Shown here in pieces: positions 1-8,209 of a stretch of 48,865 nucleotides of DNA. The position numbers and the translations under genes are program-made. This DNA comes from CABQCM01 sp965145485. GTDB taxonomy: Bacteria; Bacillota; Clostridia; Oscillospirales; Acutalibacteraceae. Positions within the stretch are counted from its first letter, which is position 1. Every line of letters begins with the position of its first letter. The stretch lies in assembly GCA_965145485.1 (NCBI GenBank), contig CBCTCU010000019.1, positions 1 through 48,865 on the forward strand, written 5' to 3'. The notes below the pieces were generated by a model that did not search any database, had not been told where the DNA came from, and saw nothing but the letters and a program-made list of their open reading frames with translations.

Positions 1-2
1 TG

Positions 3-209
3 ACCTACGGGGACATCAACGACGACGGGAACATCGACGCGAGCGACGCTCTGGAGGCGCTGCAGCACAGCGTCGAGCTGAAGACGCTGGAAGGGGATGC
101 CCTCACGGCGGCGGATGTGACGAACGACGGTACGGTGGATGCTGCCGACGCGCTGAACATCCTGCAGTACTCGGTGGAACTGATCGACCACTTCCCCGTG
201 GAAGAGTAA
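3..209 (+). CDS. Dockerin-type C-terminal module of a protein truncated by the window edge
   Basis: The reading frame is open from the first bases and ends at TAA 207-209. The visible 68 residues carry two calcium-loop repeats, DINDDGNIDASD and DVTNDGTVDAAD, each followed by a helix (ALEALQHSVEL and ALNILQYSVEL). This is the duplicated F-hand layout of type I dockerins, which dock secreted proteins onto cohesin partners. The encoded residues are identical to the end of the 678-residue protein at 11784-13820, and the DNA differs at only seven silent positions. The upstream part, which would tell what the module carries, lies outside the window. No cohesin gene is visible here. Confidence 0.85.
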   Translation, partial: TYGDINDDGNIDASDALEALQHSVELKTLEGDALTAADVTNDGTVDAADALNILQYSVELIDHFPVEE

Positions 210-283
210 AAGCTCTGAAAACTGCCTCGCGCGAAAGCGAGAGGGCCTGAACACAGAAGTAGATAACCAAACAGGATAAACCG

Positions 284-327
284 AATGACCAGTCATAATC
301 AGCAACCGCTTGGTATGACTGGTCATT
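284..327. repeat. Perfect 14-bp inverted repeat
   Basis: The arms AATGACCAGTCATA (284-297) and TATGACTGGTCATT (314-327) are perfect reverse complements around a 16-base loop. It sits 75 bp after the dockerin stop codon and is followed by TTTTGC. It could be a transcription terminator with a short T tract, or the end of a small mobile repeat. The arm itself contains TGACCAGTCA, so a protein operator is also possible. Confidence 0.6.
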
Positions 328-339
328 TTGCACTTTTGG

Positions 340-797
340 GGTGCTAAGGAATCCCATATTGTGGGATGTCTTGGTCATGATGAATCGCTTGTTTCCATAC
401 TAGAGCGTTGTTGCGTAAAAATTCAGGCCAACCGATTGACTCCTATGAATTGTATGATGCAGAGTGGTATCCGGCCGAGTTGGCATGGGAATAGCATAGA
501 AATCGATTGGAAAAACAAATATGAAGCCGATCGTGGCAGAGTATTGCAGATATTTGGCTTTGCAATACTGGGCTTCACTGAGAATGATGGCCGACTGCAA
601 TGCGGCATCGGTGTACTTGGCGGTAGAAAAAAAGATCGGAAAACGTCGAGAAGCGCCTTTGTAGTATTTTATCGAGCCAAGAGCCCTTTCTACATGCATG
701 GTGGGATCCATATCAGGATGCTGTTTGGAAAAATGAATGGATAGAGAAGCAAAAAACCAAAGCTGTTTTGAAAGCTGGGAACGGCCGGAGGTGCGCA
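340..797 (+). pseudogene. Degenerate coding stretch, probably a broken gene
   Basis: No frame stays open, but protein-like segments follow one another in different plus-strand frames. Around 402-494 one frame gives SGQPIDSYELYDAEWYPAE then stops. From 521 another frame gives MKPIVAEYCRYLALQYWASL and runs to a stop near 660. From 627 the frame that leads into the next gene encodes a Trp/Lys-rich run (FLHAWWDPYQDAVWKNEWIE). Such amino-acid composition is unusual for random DNA, so this is best read as a gene carrying at least two frameshifts or stops. I do not recognise the family. The opposite strand also has an open frame (400-798) but its composition is poorer and it has no convincing ribosome binding site. 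Confidence 0.35.
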
Positions 798-2324
798 ATG
801 GCAGAGCTTCATTTTATAACCAAAGAACCAATTCACAAGGGCTGGTCCAGAGACAAGAAGTACTGTGTCACCGATGCGAACGGTATCCGGTATCTTTTGC
901 GCATCTCTGACATGGCGCAGTATGACGCCAAGCAGTTCGAGTTCCATAGGATGAAACAGGTGGCGGCCCTGGGCGTTCCCATGTGTTTCCCCATAGACTT
1001 TGGCGCCTGTGAGGAAGGTGTCTATTCGGTCCAAAGCTGGATCGACGGCGTGGACGCTCAAGAGGTCATTCCCACGCTATCGGATACCGAGCAGTATGTG
1101 TACGGTTTGGAAGCCGGGCGAATCCTGCGCAAAATCCACTCCATACCGGTCCCCGACACCCGAGAGGACTGGGAAGTTCGGTTCAACAGGAAGATGGACT
1201 ATAAAATAAACCAGTACCGGGAATGCCCCATCCAATATGAGAACGGGCAAGCCTTCATCGACTATATAAACGAAAACCGCCATTTGCTCCGGGGCAGGCC
1301 GCAAAGTTTTCAGCACGGCGACTATCATATCGGCAATATGATGCTTGACCGAAACAAAAAGCTTCATATTATAGATTTCGACCGCAGCGATACCGGCGAT
1401 CCCTGGGAGGAATTCAACCGGATCGTATGGTACGCGCAGAAATCCCCTCGGTTCGCTTCCGGCATGGTCAACGGCTATTTTGACGGCGAAGTTCCGCTGG
1501 TGTTCTGGAAGCTGTTGGCGCTCTACATCTCCAGCAATACCCTTTCCTCGATATGCTGGGCGATCCCTTTCGGCCAAGAGGAAGTGGACACCATGCTCAA
1601 CCAAGCAAGAGAGGTTCTGACATGGTATGACCATATGCGCAATCCTATACCGACCTGGTATTTTAAGGGTTATTATCTGCAAGATATAGACGGTATCCCA
1701 TTGAAGTTGAGGAGCGTTTTCGATTTTTCGTTTATAAATCGGTACGGCAGGGTGTTCCAGGTTTATGACGACCAGGACTCCGGCAATATCTGCTTTGGAA
1801 CCGAAAAAGACGGACGGCGTTATTTTGTGAAGTTCGCTGGTGCTCCCACACAAGCATATGCCGGCGATCCCAGGGAGGCGGTAGACAGACTGAAAGCCGC
1901 CTTGCCTGTGTATAGAGATTTGCATCACGAGAATTTAATCCAATTCATAAAAGGCGAAGATATCGGCGGTGGATTCGCCATGGTGTTTCAGTGGTCGGAC
2001 GGAGATTGCATGGGGAGAATGTACCCCGCGGCGCACCGCAGGTTTATGCAGCTTCCCCTTAGCGCCAGACGGGATGTGTTCGGCGATATTCTAAGCTTTT
2101 TTGAGTATATCGCATCGCAACATTATGTTGCCATTGACTTTTATGACGGCAGCATCCTCTATGATTTCGAGCGCGCAAAGACCACAATCTGCGATATCGA
2201 CTTTTATCGCAAACAGCCGTGTACCAATGATATGGGGCGGATGTGGGGGAGTTTACCCACGCGGTACTCACGGGGCATCGCGGCCTCCCCAGCGCCCGGC
2301 TGTTTACCGATCTGGATCGAATGA
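798..2324 (+). pseudogene. Two-domain phosphotransferase/kinase-like protein, C-terminus lost
   Basis: ATG 798 follows GGAGGT at 787-792. Residues 1 to about 270 form an aminoglycoside-phosphotransferase/choline-kinase-like domain with the catalytic H173-G-D175 loop, N180 and the metal-binding D193-F-D195. From about residue 285 a second kinase-like domain begins, with a catalytic-loop-like segment (HYVAIDFYDGSIL) and a DFG-like ICDIDFY. The frame breaks after GRMWGS near base 2243: what follows is out-of-frame sortase sequence, ending at TAA-equivalent stop 2322-2324. The substrate cannot be inferred; proteins of this layout are usually annotated only as phosphotransferases. The loss of the C-lobe of the second domain probably inactivates that half. 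Confidence 0.7.
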
Positions 2325-2710
2325 AAGTCGGAGACCGGTTTTACATTTATGTGCTAAATCAGGTTTTGGCCTACGAAGTGGACGAGATCAATACCGTGCT
2401 GCCGGATGAGCTACAAGAACTGCAAACGGTAGAGGGAAGGGATTTGGTGACGCTGGTCACCTGCACTCCGTATGGGGTGAATACCCACCGGCTGCTGGTG
2501 CGCGGGACCCGCGTCCCCTATGTCCCCGAAGAGGCCGATGCATTGCAGCCGACCGTAGGGCTGGTATCGGTTTTCGGCTTTGATGTGCGGTTGCAGTATC
2601 TTGGTGCGGCGATCGGGGCCGCCCTGTTGGTTATCATCCTGGTTGTTGTCGTGCTGATTCGCCTCAAGCGCAGAAAAGGCGGGAAAAAGGGAGGGCGGCA
2701 TGCAGAATAA
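2243..2710 (+). pseudogene. C-terminal fragment of a class C sortase
   Basis: From the junction at about 2243 the frame encodes the back half of a pilus-type sortase: the catalytic histidine in VLTGHRG, the catalytic cysteine in TLVTC and the arginine in NTHR. It ends in a hydrophobic anchor (about LGAAIGAALLVIILVVVVLI) and a basic tail, as class C sortases often do. The N-terminal membrane segment, lid and first strands are missing, so the enzyme would not fold normally. It overlaps the next sortase by 11 bases, showing that this was once an ordinary two-sortase operon. A GTG at 2243 exists, but no ribosome binding site fits it. Confidence 0.75.
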
Positions 2711-3425
2711 ATCAATAAATAAAAAAATTTATCGCTGGCTGACCCTCCTTGCCGTGCTGCTGTTTCTGGCGGGACTGGTCGTGTTGCTTTTTCCGGTATT
2801 TACAAACTGGATTTATGAAGGGGAAGTGCGGCAACAAAAACAAATTTTTCAGCAACGGGTAGAGGCGGCGATAGATGAGACGAGGGATAACGACCTTCCC
2901 TTGGAAGAGCTGTATCAGGAACTCAAACGCCGAAATGAGGCGCTGTTTGTTGATATGCAAAAAGATTTGAAAGACCCGTTTTCCTATCAGCAGCCGGCAA
3001 TTGATTTGACCGCATATGGCCTGGAGGGGAATATTATCGGCTTTATCTGCATTCCTAAAATGGGGGTGGAGCTGCCGATTCTGCTGGGGGCCAACACCGC
3101 CAACATGCGAGAAGGAGCCGTTCACCTCACCGAAACCTCCTACCCCATAGGCGGCGAAAACACCAACTGTGTATTGGCCGCTCACCGGGGGTCCAGCCGG
3201 GCAGCCATGTTTCGCGATATCGAAAAGCTGGAAATAGGGGATGAAATTGATATCCGGAATTTTCGGGAAGTCCTGACCTACCAGGTAACCGAGTTGCGGG
3301 TGATTGCACCGACCGACGTACAGGAGCTGCTGATTCAGCCCGGACGGGATATGCTGACCCTTATTACCTGTCATCCCTACCGGCATAACTACCAGCGGTA
3401 TGTGGTGTATTGCGAACGGGTATAG
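2700..3425 (+). CDS. Class C (pilus-type) sortase
   Basis: A 241-residue membrane-anchored transpeptidase expected to join pilin or surface-protein subunits at sorting motifs. ATG 2700 follows GGGAGG at 2690-2695. An N-terminal hydrophobic anchor (residues about 13-38) leads into the class C hallmark around FPVFTNWIYE. The catalytic triad is H162 (AAHRG), C224 (TLITC) and R233 (YQR). Unlike many class C enzymes it has no C-terminal membrane helix. The truncated sortase just upstream overlaps its start. No pilin or LPxTG protein is present nearby, so its substrates were probably lost in the rearrangement to the left or lie elsewhere. Confidence 0.9.
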   Translation: MQNKSINKKIYRWLTLLAVLLFLAGLVVLLFPVFTNWIYEGEVRQQKQIFQQRVEAAIDETRDNDLPLEELYQELKRRNEALFVDMQKDLKDPFSYQQPAIDLTAYGLEGNIIGFICIPKMGVELPILLGANTANMREGAVHLTETSYPIGGENTNCVLAAHRGSSRAAMFRDIEKLEIGDEIDIRNFREVLTYQVTELRVIAPTDVQELLIQPGRDMLTLITCHPYRHNYQRYVVYCERV

Positions 3426-3664
3426 AGATCGCCCTGCTATCCGAACGCAGCGTGAAGGGGGTAGCCGATCATACGGCTGAAGGTGGATTGTATAACAAGA
3501 CAAAATATCCAAAACGGTGCCAAAGGTTCACGTTTTCCAAGGCAGAGGTTGGGTATCACATGTTCGATGCGGTCATCCTGGCTGAGGTGGGGATCGGTTG
3601 TCTTTTCGCACGCGCCCCCAGCGGATCAACCCAAAAACAGCCGCTTGTTTAAGAGCGCAGCTTT

Positions 3665-3700
3665 AAGAAAACAAACAGAGGGACGGCTGTACGCCGTCCC
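3665..3700 (-). terminator. Rho-independent terminator after thioredoxin
   Basis: GGGACGGC (3680-3687) and GCCGTCCC (3693-3700) form an 8-bp stem with a 5-base loop. On the minus strand the stem is followed by the T-rich TCTGTTTGTTTTCTT, so it would stop transcription coming from trxA. The rest of 3426-3851 holds no gene that I can support. Confidence 0.7.
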
Positions 3701-3851
3701 CCATAAAAAGTTTCTTATCTCACCGCTCTATTCGGGCGGCTGTTTTTGTCGTGATACGAGGATAACTTCATTTTTTGAGGGATATTCTGTAACTGGTTTG
3801 TTCCAGGCTGGTGTTGTCCGCCGGTTTGCCGGTGGGGGTGGGTGCATGACC

Positions 3852-4163
3852 TTAACGGATCATCGCCTCAACCTGATGCTTGCTCATTGCCCCGACAGAC
3901 TGGGATACCACCTGTCCTTGCTTGACCAGTACCACGGTCGGTATGCTCATCACACCGAATTGGCCGGCCAGCTCGGGTTCCTCGTCGACGTTTACCTTGG
4001 CAATTTTGATGGTGTCCGGATTTTCCTGCGCCACCTGGTCGAGCACGGGGGAGAACATGCGGCAGGGTCCACACCACGGAGCCCAAAAATCCACCAATAC
4101 CGGGATTTGCGAGGAGATTACCTCGTCGTGAAAATTCGATGAGGTTACGTTAATAACAGACAT
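3852..4163 (-). CDS. trxA: Thioredoxin
   Basis: A 103-residue cytoplasmic thiol-disulfide oxidoreductase. The active site WCGPC (W30, C31, C34) lies in the usual FWAPWCGPC context, and the cis-proline motif SIPTV is present. The start at 4163 was chosen because AAAGGGG precedes it by a suitable distance; an in-frame extension to 4232 lacks a ribosome binding site. It lies about 90 bp downstream of a Crp/Fnr regulator in the same orientation, which suggests shared or linked redox regulation. No thioredoxin reductase is seen in the window. Confidence 0.95.
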   Translation of the reverse strand: MSVINVTSSNFHDEVISSQIPVLVDFWAPWCGPCRMFSPVLDQVAQENPDTIKIAKVNVDEEPELAGQFGVMSIPTVVLVKQGQVVSQSVGAMSKHQVEAMIR

Positions 4164-4224
4164 GGAACATGCCCCTTTCTTGTTTGGTCTGGTAATAGCA
4201 TACCCAAAACCAGGGGGATTTTCC

Positions 4225-4237
4225 GTGACCAAGTCAC
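4225..4237. promoter_or_regulatory. Candidate operator between the Crp/Fnr gene and trxA
   Basis: GTGAC-CAA-GTCAC is a perfect palindrome in the 90-bp gap between the regulator and trxA, 62-74 bases upstream of the trxA start. It recalls the TGTGA/TCACA half-sites of the Crp/Fnr family, but the half-site spacing is one base shorter than the classical TGTGA-N6-TCACA. Binding by the adjacent regulator is inference. Confidence 0.35.
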
Positions 4238-4253
4238 ATTTGCGTCTCTGCCC

Positions 4254-4931
4254 TTACCGTATGCTTCCGGCGGCGAGAGTTTGAAGACGCGACGGGTCAA
4301 TGATGCTCACGCCGCCCCTTGAGAGCGTCACCATCCCTTCCGATTCAAAATACTTGAGCATGCGGGAAATAACCTCTCGGGCGCTGCCAAGATGACGGGC
4401 GATGCCCTCGTGGGTGATTTTTAACTGGGTGCTTGAGCAAAGGCTGCTTTCCTCGAGCAGAAAGGCGGCCAAGCGGGAATCCAGCTTCTTGAATAGAATT
4501 TGATCGAGCAGCCACATGACGTCCGAAAAACGGGTTGCCATCAGCTCATTGGTAAAGTTGGCGACCGGTGTGCAGGACTGCATCAGCTCCTGATACACCC
4601 GGGTGGGAATATGATAAAAACGGGTGGGGGCCTCCGTCTCGATAATCACTTCAAATTCAATCGAACGCAGCATGCAGGAAGCAGAAAACAGGCAGATATC
4701 CCTTGAAAACAGGCGGTAAAGAGTGATTTCACGCCCTTCATCGGACAGGGTATAAGCCCGCATCTGCCCCTCTATAATCACAAAAAGCCCGTCGCAGTCA
4801 TTTTTTCCATAGTGCAATGTCCGGCCGGCCGGTTCGGTACGCAGCAAGGCTGAGCCCCACAGGGTCTGTCGCTGGGATGGGCTTAAATCCTTCCAGAACG
4901 GTAATAAATCGGAAAGAAGCGGAACGCTCAT
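4254..4931 (-). CDS. Crp/Fnr-family transcriptional regulator
   Basis: 225 residues: an N-terminal cyclic-nucleotide-binding-type beta-barrel (about residues 20-130, with FVIIEGQMRAY), a dimerisation helix and a C-terminal winged helix-turn-helix (ITHEGIARHLGSAREVISRM). The start at 4931 is preceded by an excellent AAAGGAGGT. Cysteines in the sensor region (DICLFSASCML) could bind a cofactor or sense redox state, but the ligand cannot be read from sequence. Its partner downstream is thioredoxin, so a role in oxidative or nitrosative stress control is plausible. A TTGACA-like box lies upstream on the minus strand (4972-4977), without a clear -10. Confidence 0.9.
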   Translation of the reverse strand: MSVPLLSDLLPFWKDLSPSQRQTLWGSALLRTEPAGRTLHYGKNDCDGLFVIIEGQMRAYTLSDEGREITLYRLFSRDICLFSASCMLRSIEFEVIIETEAPTRFYHIPTRVYQELMQSCTPVANFTNELMATRFSDVMWLLDQILFKKLDSRLAAFLLEESSLCSSTQLKITHEGIARHLGSAREVISRMLKYFESEGMVTLSRGGVSIIDPSRLQTLAAGSIR

Positions 4932-5885
4932 GGTAGAGATACCTCCTTTGTTTTTTACAGCCCTATCCCGCTGTCAACGGATTCCTTGCAGAGTGGTGTC
5001 CAGGATCGAGGACGACCGACGTATATCGGTTATGCACAGTAGCAAAACGATAGCAGACGGCCTGACGTTTGTGATATCGATGGCAATGCAATTAACATCT
5101 ATGGAACGTCAATCTTGTCCGGTGCCTTCCGCCAAAGCTCCTGACCGTTACAGCGGCTAACGTAAGCCGCCAGATACAAATAGAACTTTTGCTGCGCATG
5201 GCACTAGGTGTATGCAATAGCGCAGGGCGGCCTGTCCTCTGTTGCACATGGCCGCCGTCTTGTGCGCGAACACGTCGTAGAAATGGCTTGTGAACGCCCG
5301 GAGCCCTGTAATTCAAAGTAAAGCCCCAACCGTTTACAGCCATGATATCGCAAACGCCCAGGGCGAGAAATCATGGTACATCGGTGCAGCTCTATGCGAA
5401 ACCGGGGACGTTGCAATCGCCCACTGTCTTGGTACAACGGAAGTTATTGCGGGAGAGGGAAAATATCTTTCCCGCTTACAACTATCATACCATATCTGCC
5501 GCCAATTGAAAATACCGTAGGACAAAACAGCGAACCTACAGAATGGCCGGCCGGGCGACCGGATGCAGCAAACCGGCCGGGCAGCTGCCCAACCCGAATG
5601 TTGCCCGGCAGCCCATGTTGTGGTATCATAACCGCAAACGGGTATGATGCTCTGATATGGAGCACACGCCTACGGCCATATATATACCATACGCTGTGTA
5701 TTCATAAACATATAACCATAAACTGTCATGGTGCTTGGATTGGAACATCAACCTGTGGTTATGTGTACCAAGTCCCCCTCACACCGACCTTTTCATACTC
5801 ACGTGCTGGCAGGCACGCAAAAGTGGAATGCATGTTCCGTGATGCGAACTCGTTGAATATACCATGGATGAGAGGTGAATACAGC
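4932..5885. other. 954-bp spacer without a supported gene
   Basis: Open frames here are short, lack ribosome binding sites and have poor amino-acid composition. A long open frame runs into the next gene from 5373, but the part before about 5868 does not look protein-like. A GC-rich patch at 5540-5610 has several CCGGCC-type palindromes, followed by an AT-rich patch at 5680-5730. I see no RNA family that I recognise. Confidence 0.5.
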
Positions 5886-6647
5886 TTGTCCTCCCTTCGA
5901 TTTATCGACAGCAGCGGCTTGCCCCTGTCGCGGGTGCGCCGCGTCGTGATGTCTCCGCTGATTTCCGAGCTGGACGCTCGGCTGCATGCTTTGGGCATCG
6001 ATACGCTGCATACAACGGCATGCCGCAACCTGCTGGAACCCGAACAGCATCACGCAGATATCCTTTTGTGCCATTTGGGCGGAGAGCAGGTGCTGCTGGA
6101 GCAGGGACAGTCCCATCTGATAGAAGCGCTTAGCAGGCTGGGAGGGCAGCCAGTGAAAATCCAGCAGCCGCTTGAGGCAAAATATCCCGGCAATATCGCC
6201 CTCAACGCATGCCTTTGCGGTCGCGTGTTGTTTGGACGCCTGGACGCGTTGTCCGGCGAGCTGCTTGACTGGGCGCGCGGCCGGGGCATGATTCTCAAAA
6301 ACGTCCGCCAGGGCTATGCCGGGTGTGCCTGCGCGCTGATAAACGAACGGGCGATGGTCACATCCGACCGTTCCATCGCAAAAGCGGCCGGGGAGGAGGG
6401 GATAGATTGTCTCCTCCTGACCCCCGGCCACATCCGGTGCGATGGCTTTGATTGTGGACTGATCGGCGGATGCTGCGGCAAGCTGGCTCCCGATTTGCTG
6501 GCTTTTACCGGAGCGATCGAACAGCATCCGGACGCCTCCCGCATCCGGGGATTCTGCCACCGGCATGGAGTGAACGTCCTTTCGTTGTCCAGCGGCCCTC
6601 TGGTTGACATTGGCGGCATCGTTCCTCTGATGGAAGAGGCGGAATGA
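5886..6647 (+). CDS. DUF6873-like conserved protein
   Basis: A 253-residue soluble protein. The TTG at 5886 is preferred because AGAGGTG stands eight bases before it; ATG 5868 is the alternative and has no ribosome binding site. The sequence has many conserved Cys/His/Gly motifs (CLCGRVLFGR, GYAGCACALI, DCGLIGGCCGKL) and ends in GPLVDIGGIVPL. The pattern matches a conserved Clostridia family now called DUF6873, with no known function. The C-rich GGCCGK segment might bind metal, but this is a guess. It stands alone, 165 bp from the convergent wall operon. Confidence 0.65.
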   Translation: MSSLRFIDSSGLPLSRVRRVVMSPLISELDARLHALGIDTLHTTACRNLLEPEQHHADILLCHLGGEQVLLEQGQSHLIEALSRLGGQPVKIQQPLEAKYPGNIALNACLCGRVLFGRLDALSGELLDWARGRGMILKNVRQGYAGCACALINERAMVTSDRSIAKAAGEEGIDCLLLTPGHIRCDGFDCGLIGGCCGKLAPDLLAFTGAIEQHPDASRIRGFCHRHGVNVLSLSSGPLVDIGGIVPLMEEAE

Positions 6648-6811
6648 TGTCTGCCCATCGGATCGGGTGAGCCGTCATGCCGGATGGAAGCTTATACGAA
6701 AACGGTGCATCTTACCGATATCACGGCCGGTGGGCGCGGTTTTGTCGGCCACCGGTGGCGGCGTGCAGGTACAGCAAGTAAGGGGGGCGCTTGCATTCAC
6801 GCCGAAATAAA

Positions 6812-8182
6812 TTAGGTAGCTCCCGCGCTGGAGAGCAGGTGGTCGTATTCACTGGCAATGGTCGACCAGGTGATCGGCCCGACCGTCCCGGTGACTTCCA
6901 GCCCAAACGCATCCTGGAAAGCCCGCACCGCTGCTTCGGTTTGCTCGCCAAAATAGCCGGTGACCGGTATTTCGGGGATGTTGGTATACGTGCGCCCAAT
7001 CAGGCTTAGGTAGGTCTGCAGGTCGGTCACGTCCTGGCCGGTGGAGCCGCGCGCCAGCAGCGAGCCGGGATAAATCTTGGCGCGGTTCTCGTTGTAGCCG
7101 GGCGGCAGGGTGTTGAGAATGCCGCGATAGTTTTCCTGCAGGGCGTTCCAGGTATTTCGACCAACAATACCATCCGGAGTTAGGCCGTAGTAGGTTTGAA
7201 ACGCTTTGACAGCTTCTTTGGTTTTTGGACCGAAAATCCCGTCAATGGCGATGGATGGAAATCTGGAGTTGTAGGCCGCGGCCATGCGCAGGTAGTATTG
7301 CACGATCGCTACCTCGTTGCCCCGCATCCCTTCCCGCAGAAGGCGGGGATAGGGAAGCTCGACGTCTTCGAGCTGGAGACCCTCTGAGGAAAGATCGGCC
7401 AGCCGCATGACGCTGGTGTAGATGTATTTGATCTTGTACCAGGTGCTTTTATCTACCACGCCGGTCTGGGGAAGCCCAAAGATTCCTTGAAAAACCCGGA
7501 CGGCCTCCGCCGTGGAGGGGCCGAACACGCCGTTGATGGGATCAATTTTCGGAATGGCGGGATAGTTGTTGGCGATACGGTTGAGCTCGGTCTGCAAAAT
7601 GGTAACCTCGTTCTGGCCCGAGCCGATGGTCAGCGGGGCGCCGGGGTAGGAGCCGATGTTGGTGCCGACCGGGGCGTTGCGCACGATGTTGATGTCATCG
7701 CCGTAGTAATATTGAAGGATTTCATAAGGGGTCATGCCTTGTTCGGCCAGATCGACGGTACCCCACTGGGATAACCCTTCGCAGGTGACCGTTGTTCCGT
7801 TGCAGTAGCTGGTAAAGAGAGGCTCGACATTGCCCTGGCGCACCACATAGTCGTTGAAGATTTCATCCACAATAGTGCTGATATTCTCAAAGATGTCGCG
7901 CCCCTCAATGAATTTCTGGTCGTACTGGGTGCTGCTGGTGATGTCAAAGTCATAGCCCCGGCTTCGGTACAACTCGGTGTAGATGCGGTTGAGGGCGAAG
8001 GATATCTGGGCGTAAATATTCGCGCGGATGGCGCTTTCCGGCCAGGTGGGGTATATTTCGCTCGAGGCGACGTTTTTTATGTAGTCGGGAAAGGAGACCA
8101 CGACATTGCGGGCGTCGCTCGAGGGGGGGCCCAGGTGAACCGTAATGGTTTCGGGTACGATGGGGAGGTTGTATTCCGGCAT
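6812..8182 (-). CDS. SpoIID-fold domain plus three peptidoglycan-binding repeats
   Basis: 456 residues, start ATG 8182 after GGAGG. Residues about 40-180 resemble the SpoIID/LytB family (SAIRANIYAQISFALNRIYTE, FTSYCNGTTV, LSQWGT), which in SpoIID is a lytic transglycosylase acting during spore engulfment. Three PG_binding_1 modules follow at about 190-262, 285-355 and 378-450, each with the IDGIFGPKT-type and W-type signatures. No signal peptide is visible, so export may depend on another route or on release inside the spore compartment. It is the last gene of a minus-strand trio with 8210-9253 and 9326-10069. A role in cell-wall or spore-cortex remodelling is inferred. Confidence 0.85.
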   Translation of the reverse strand: MPEYNLPIVPETITVHLGPPSSDARNVVVSFPDYIKNVASSEIYPTWPESAIRANIYAQISFALNRIYTELYRSRGYDFDITSSTQYDQKFIEGRDIFENISTIVDEIFNDYVVRQGNVEPLFTSYCNGTTVTCEGLSQWGTVDLAEQGMTPYEILQYYYGDDINIVRNAPVGTNIGSYPGAPLTIGSGQNEVTILQTELNRIANNYPAIPKIDPINGVFGPSTAEAVRVFQGIFGLPQTGVVDKSTWYKIKYIYTSVMRLADLSSEGLQLEDVELPYPRLLREGMRGNEVAIVQYYLRMAAAYNSRFPSIAIDGIFGPKTKEAVKAFQTYYGLTPDGIVGRNTWNALQENYRGILNTLPPGYNENRAKIYPGSLLARGSTGQDVTDLQTYLSLIGRTYTNIPEIPVTGYFGEQTEAAVRAFQDAFGLEVTGTVGPITWSTIASEYDHLLSSAGAT

Positions 8183-8209
8183 CCTGAAATTCCTCCTTCC
8201 GTTGTAGAA

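Noticed and set aside
210..245. CCTCGC...GCGAGAGG hairpin after the first dockerin gene as a terminator
   Set aside because: The stem is short and imperfect and no T tract follows.
5373..5885. In-frame N-terminal extension of the DUF6873-like protein
   Set aside because: Its residues are not protein-like, there is no ribosome binding site, and a good site stands before TTG 5886.
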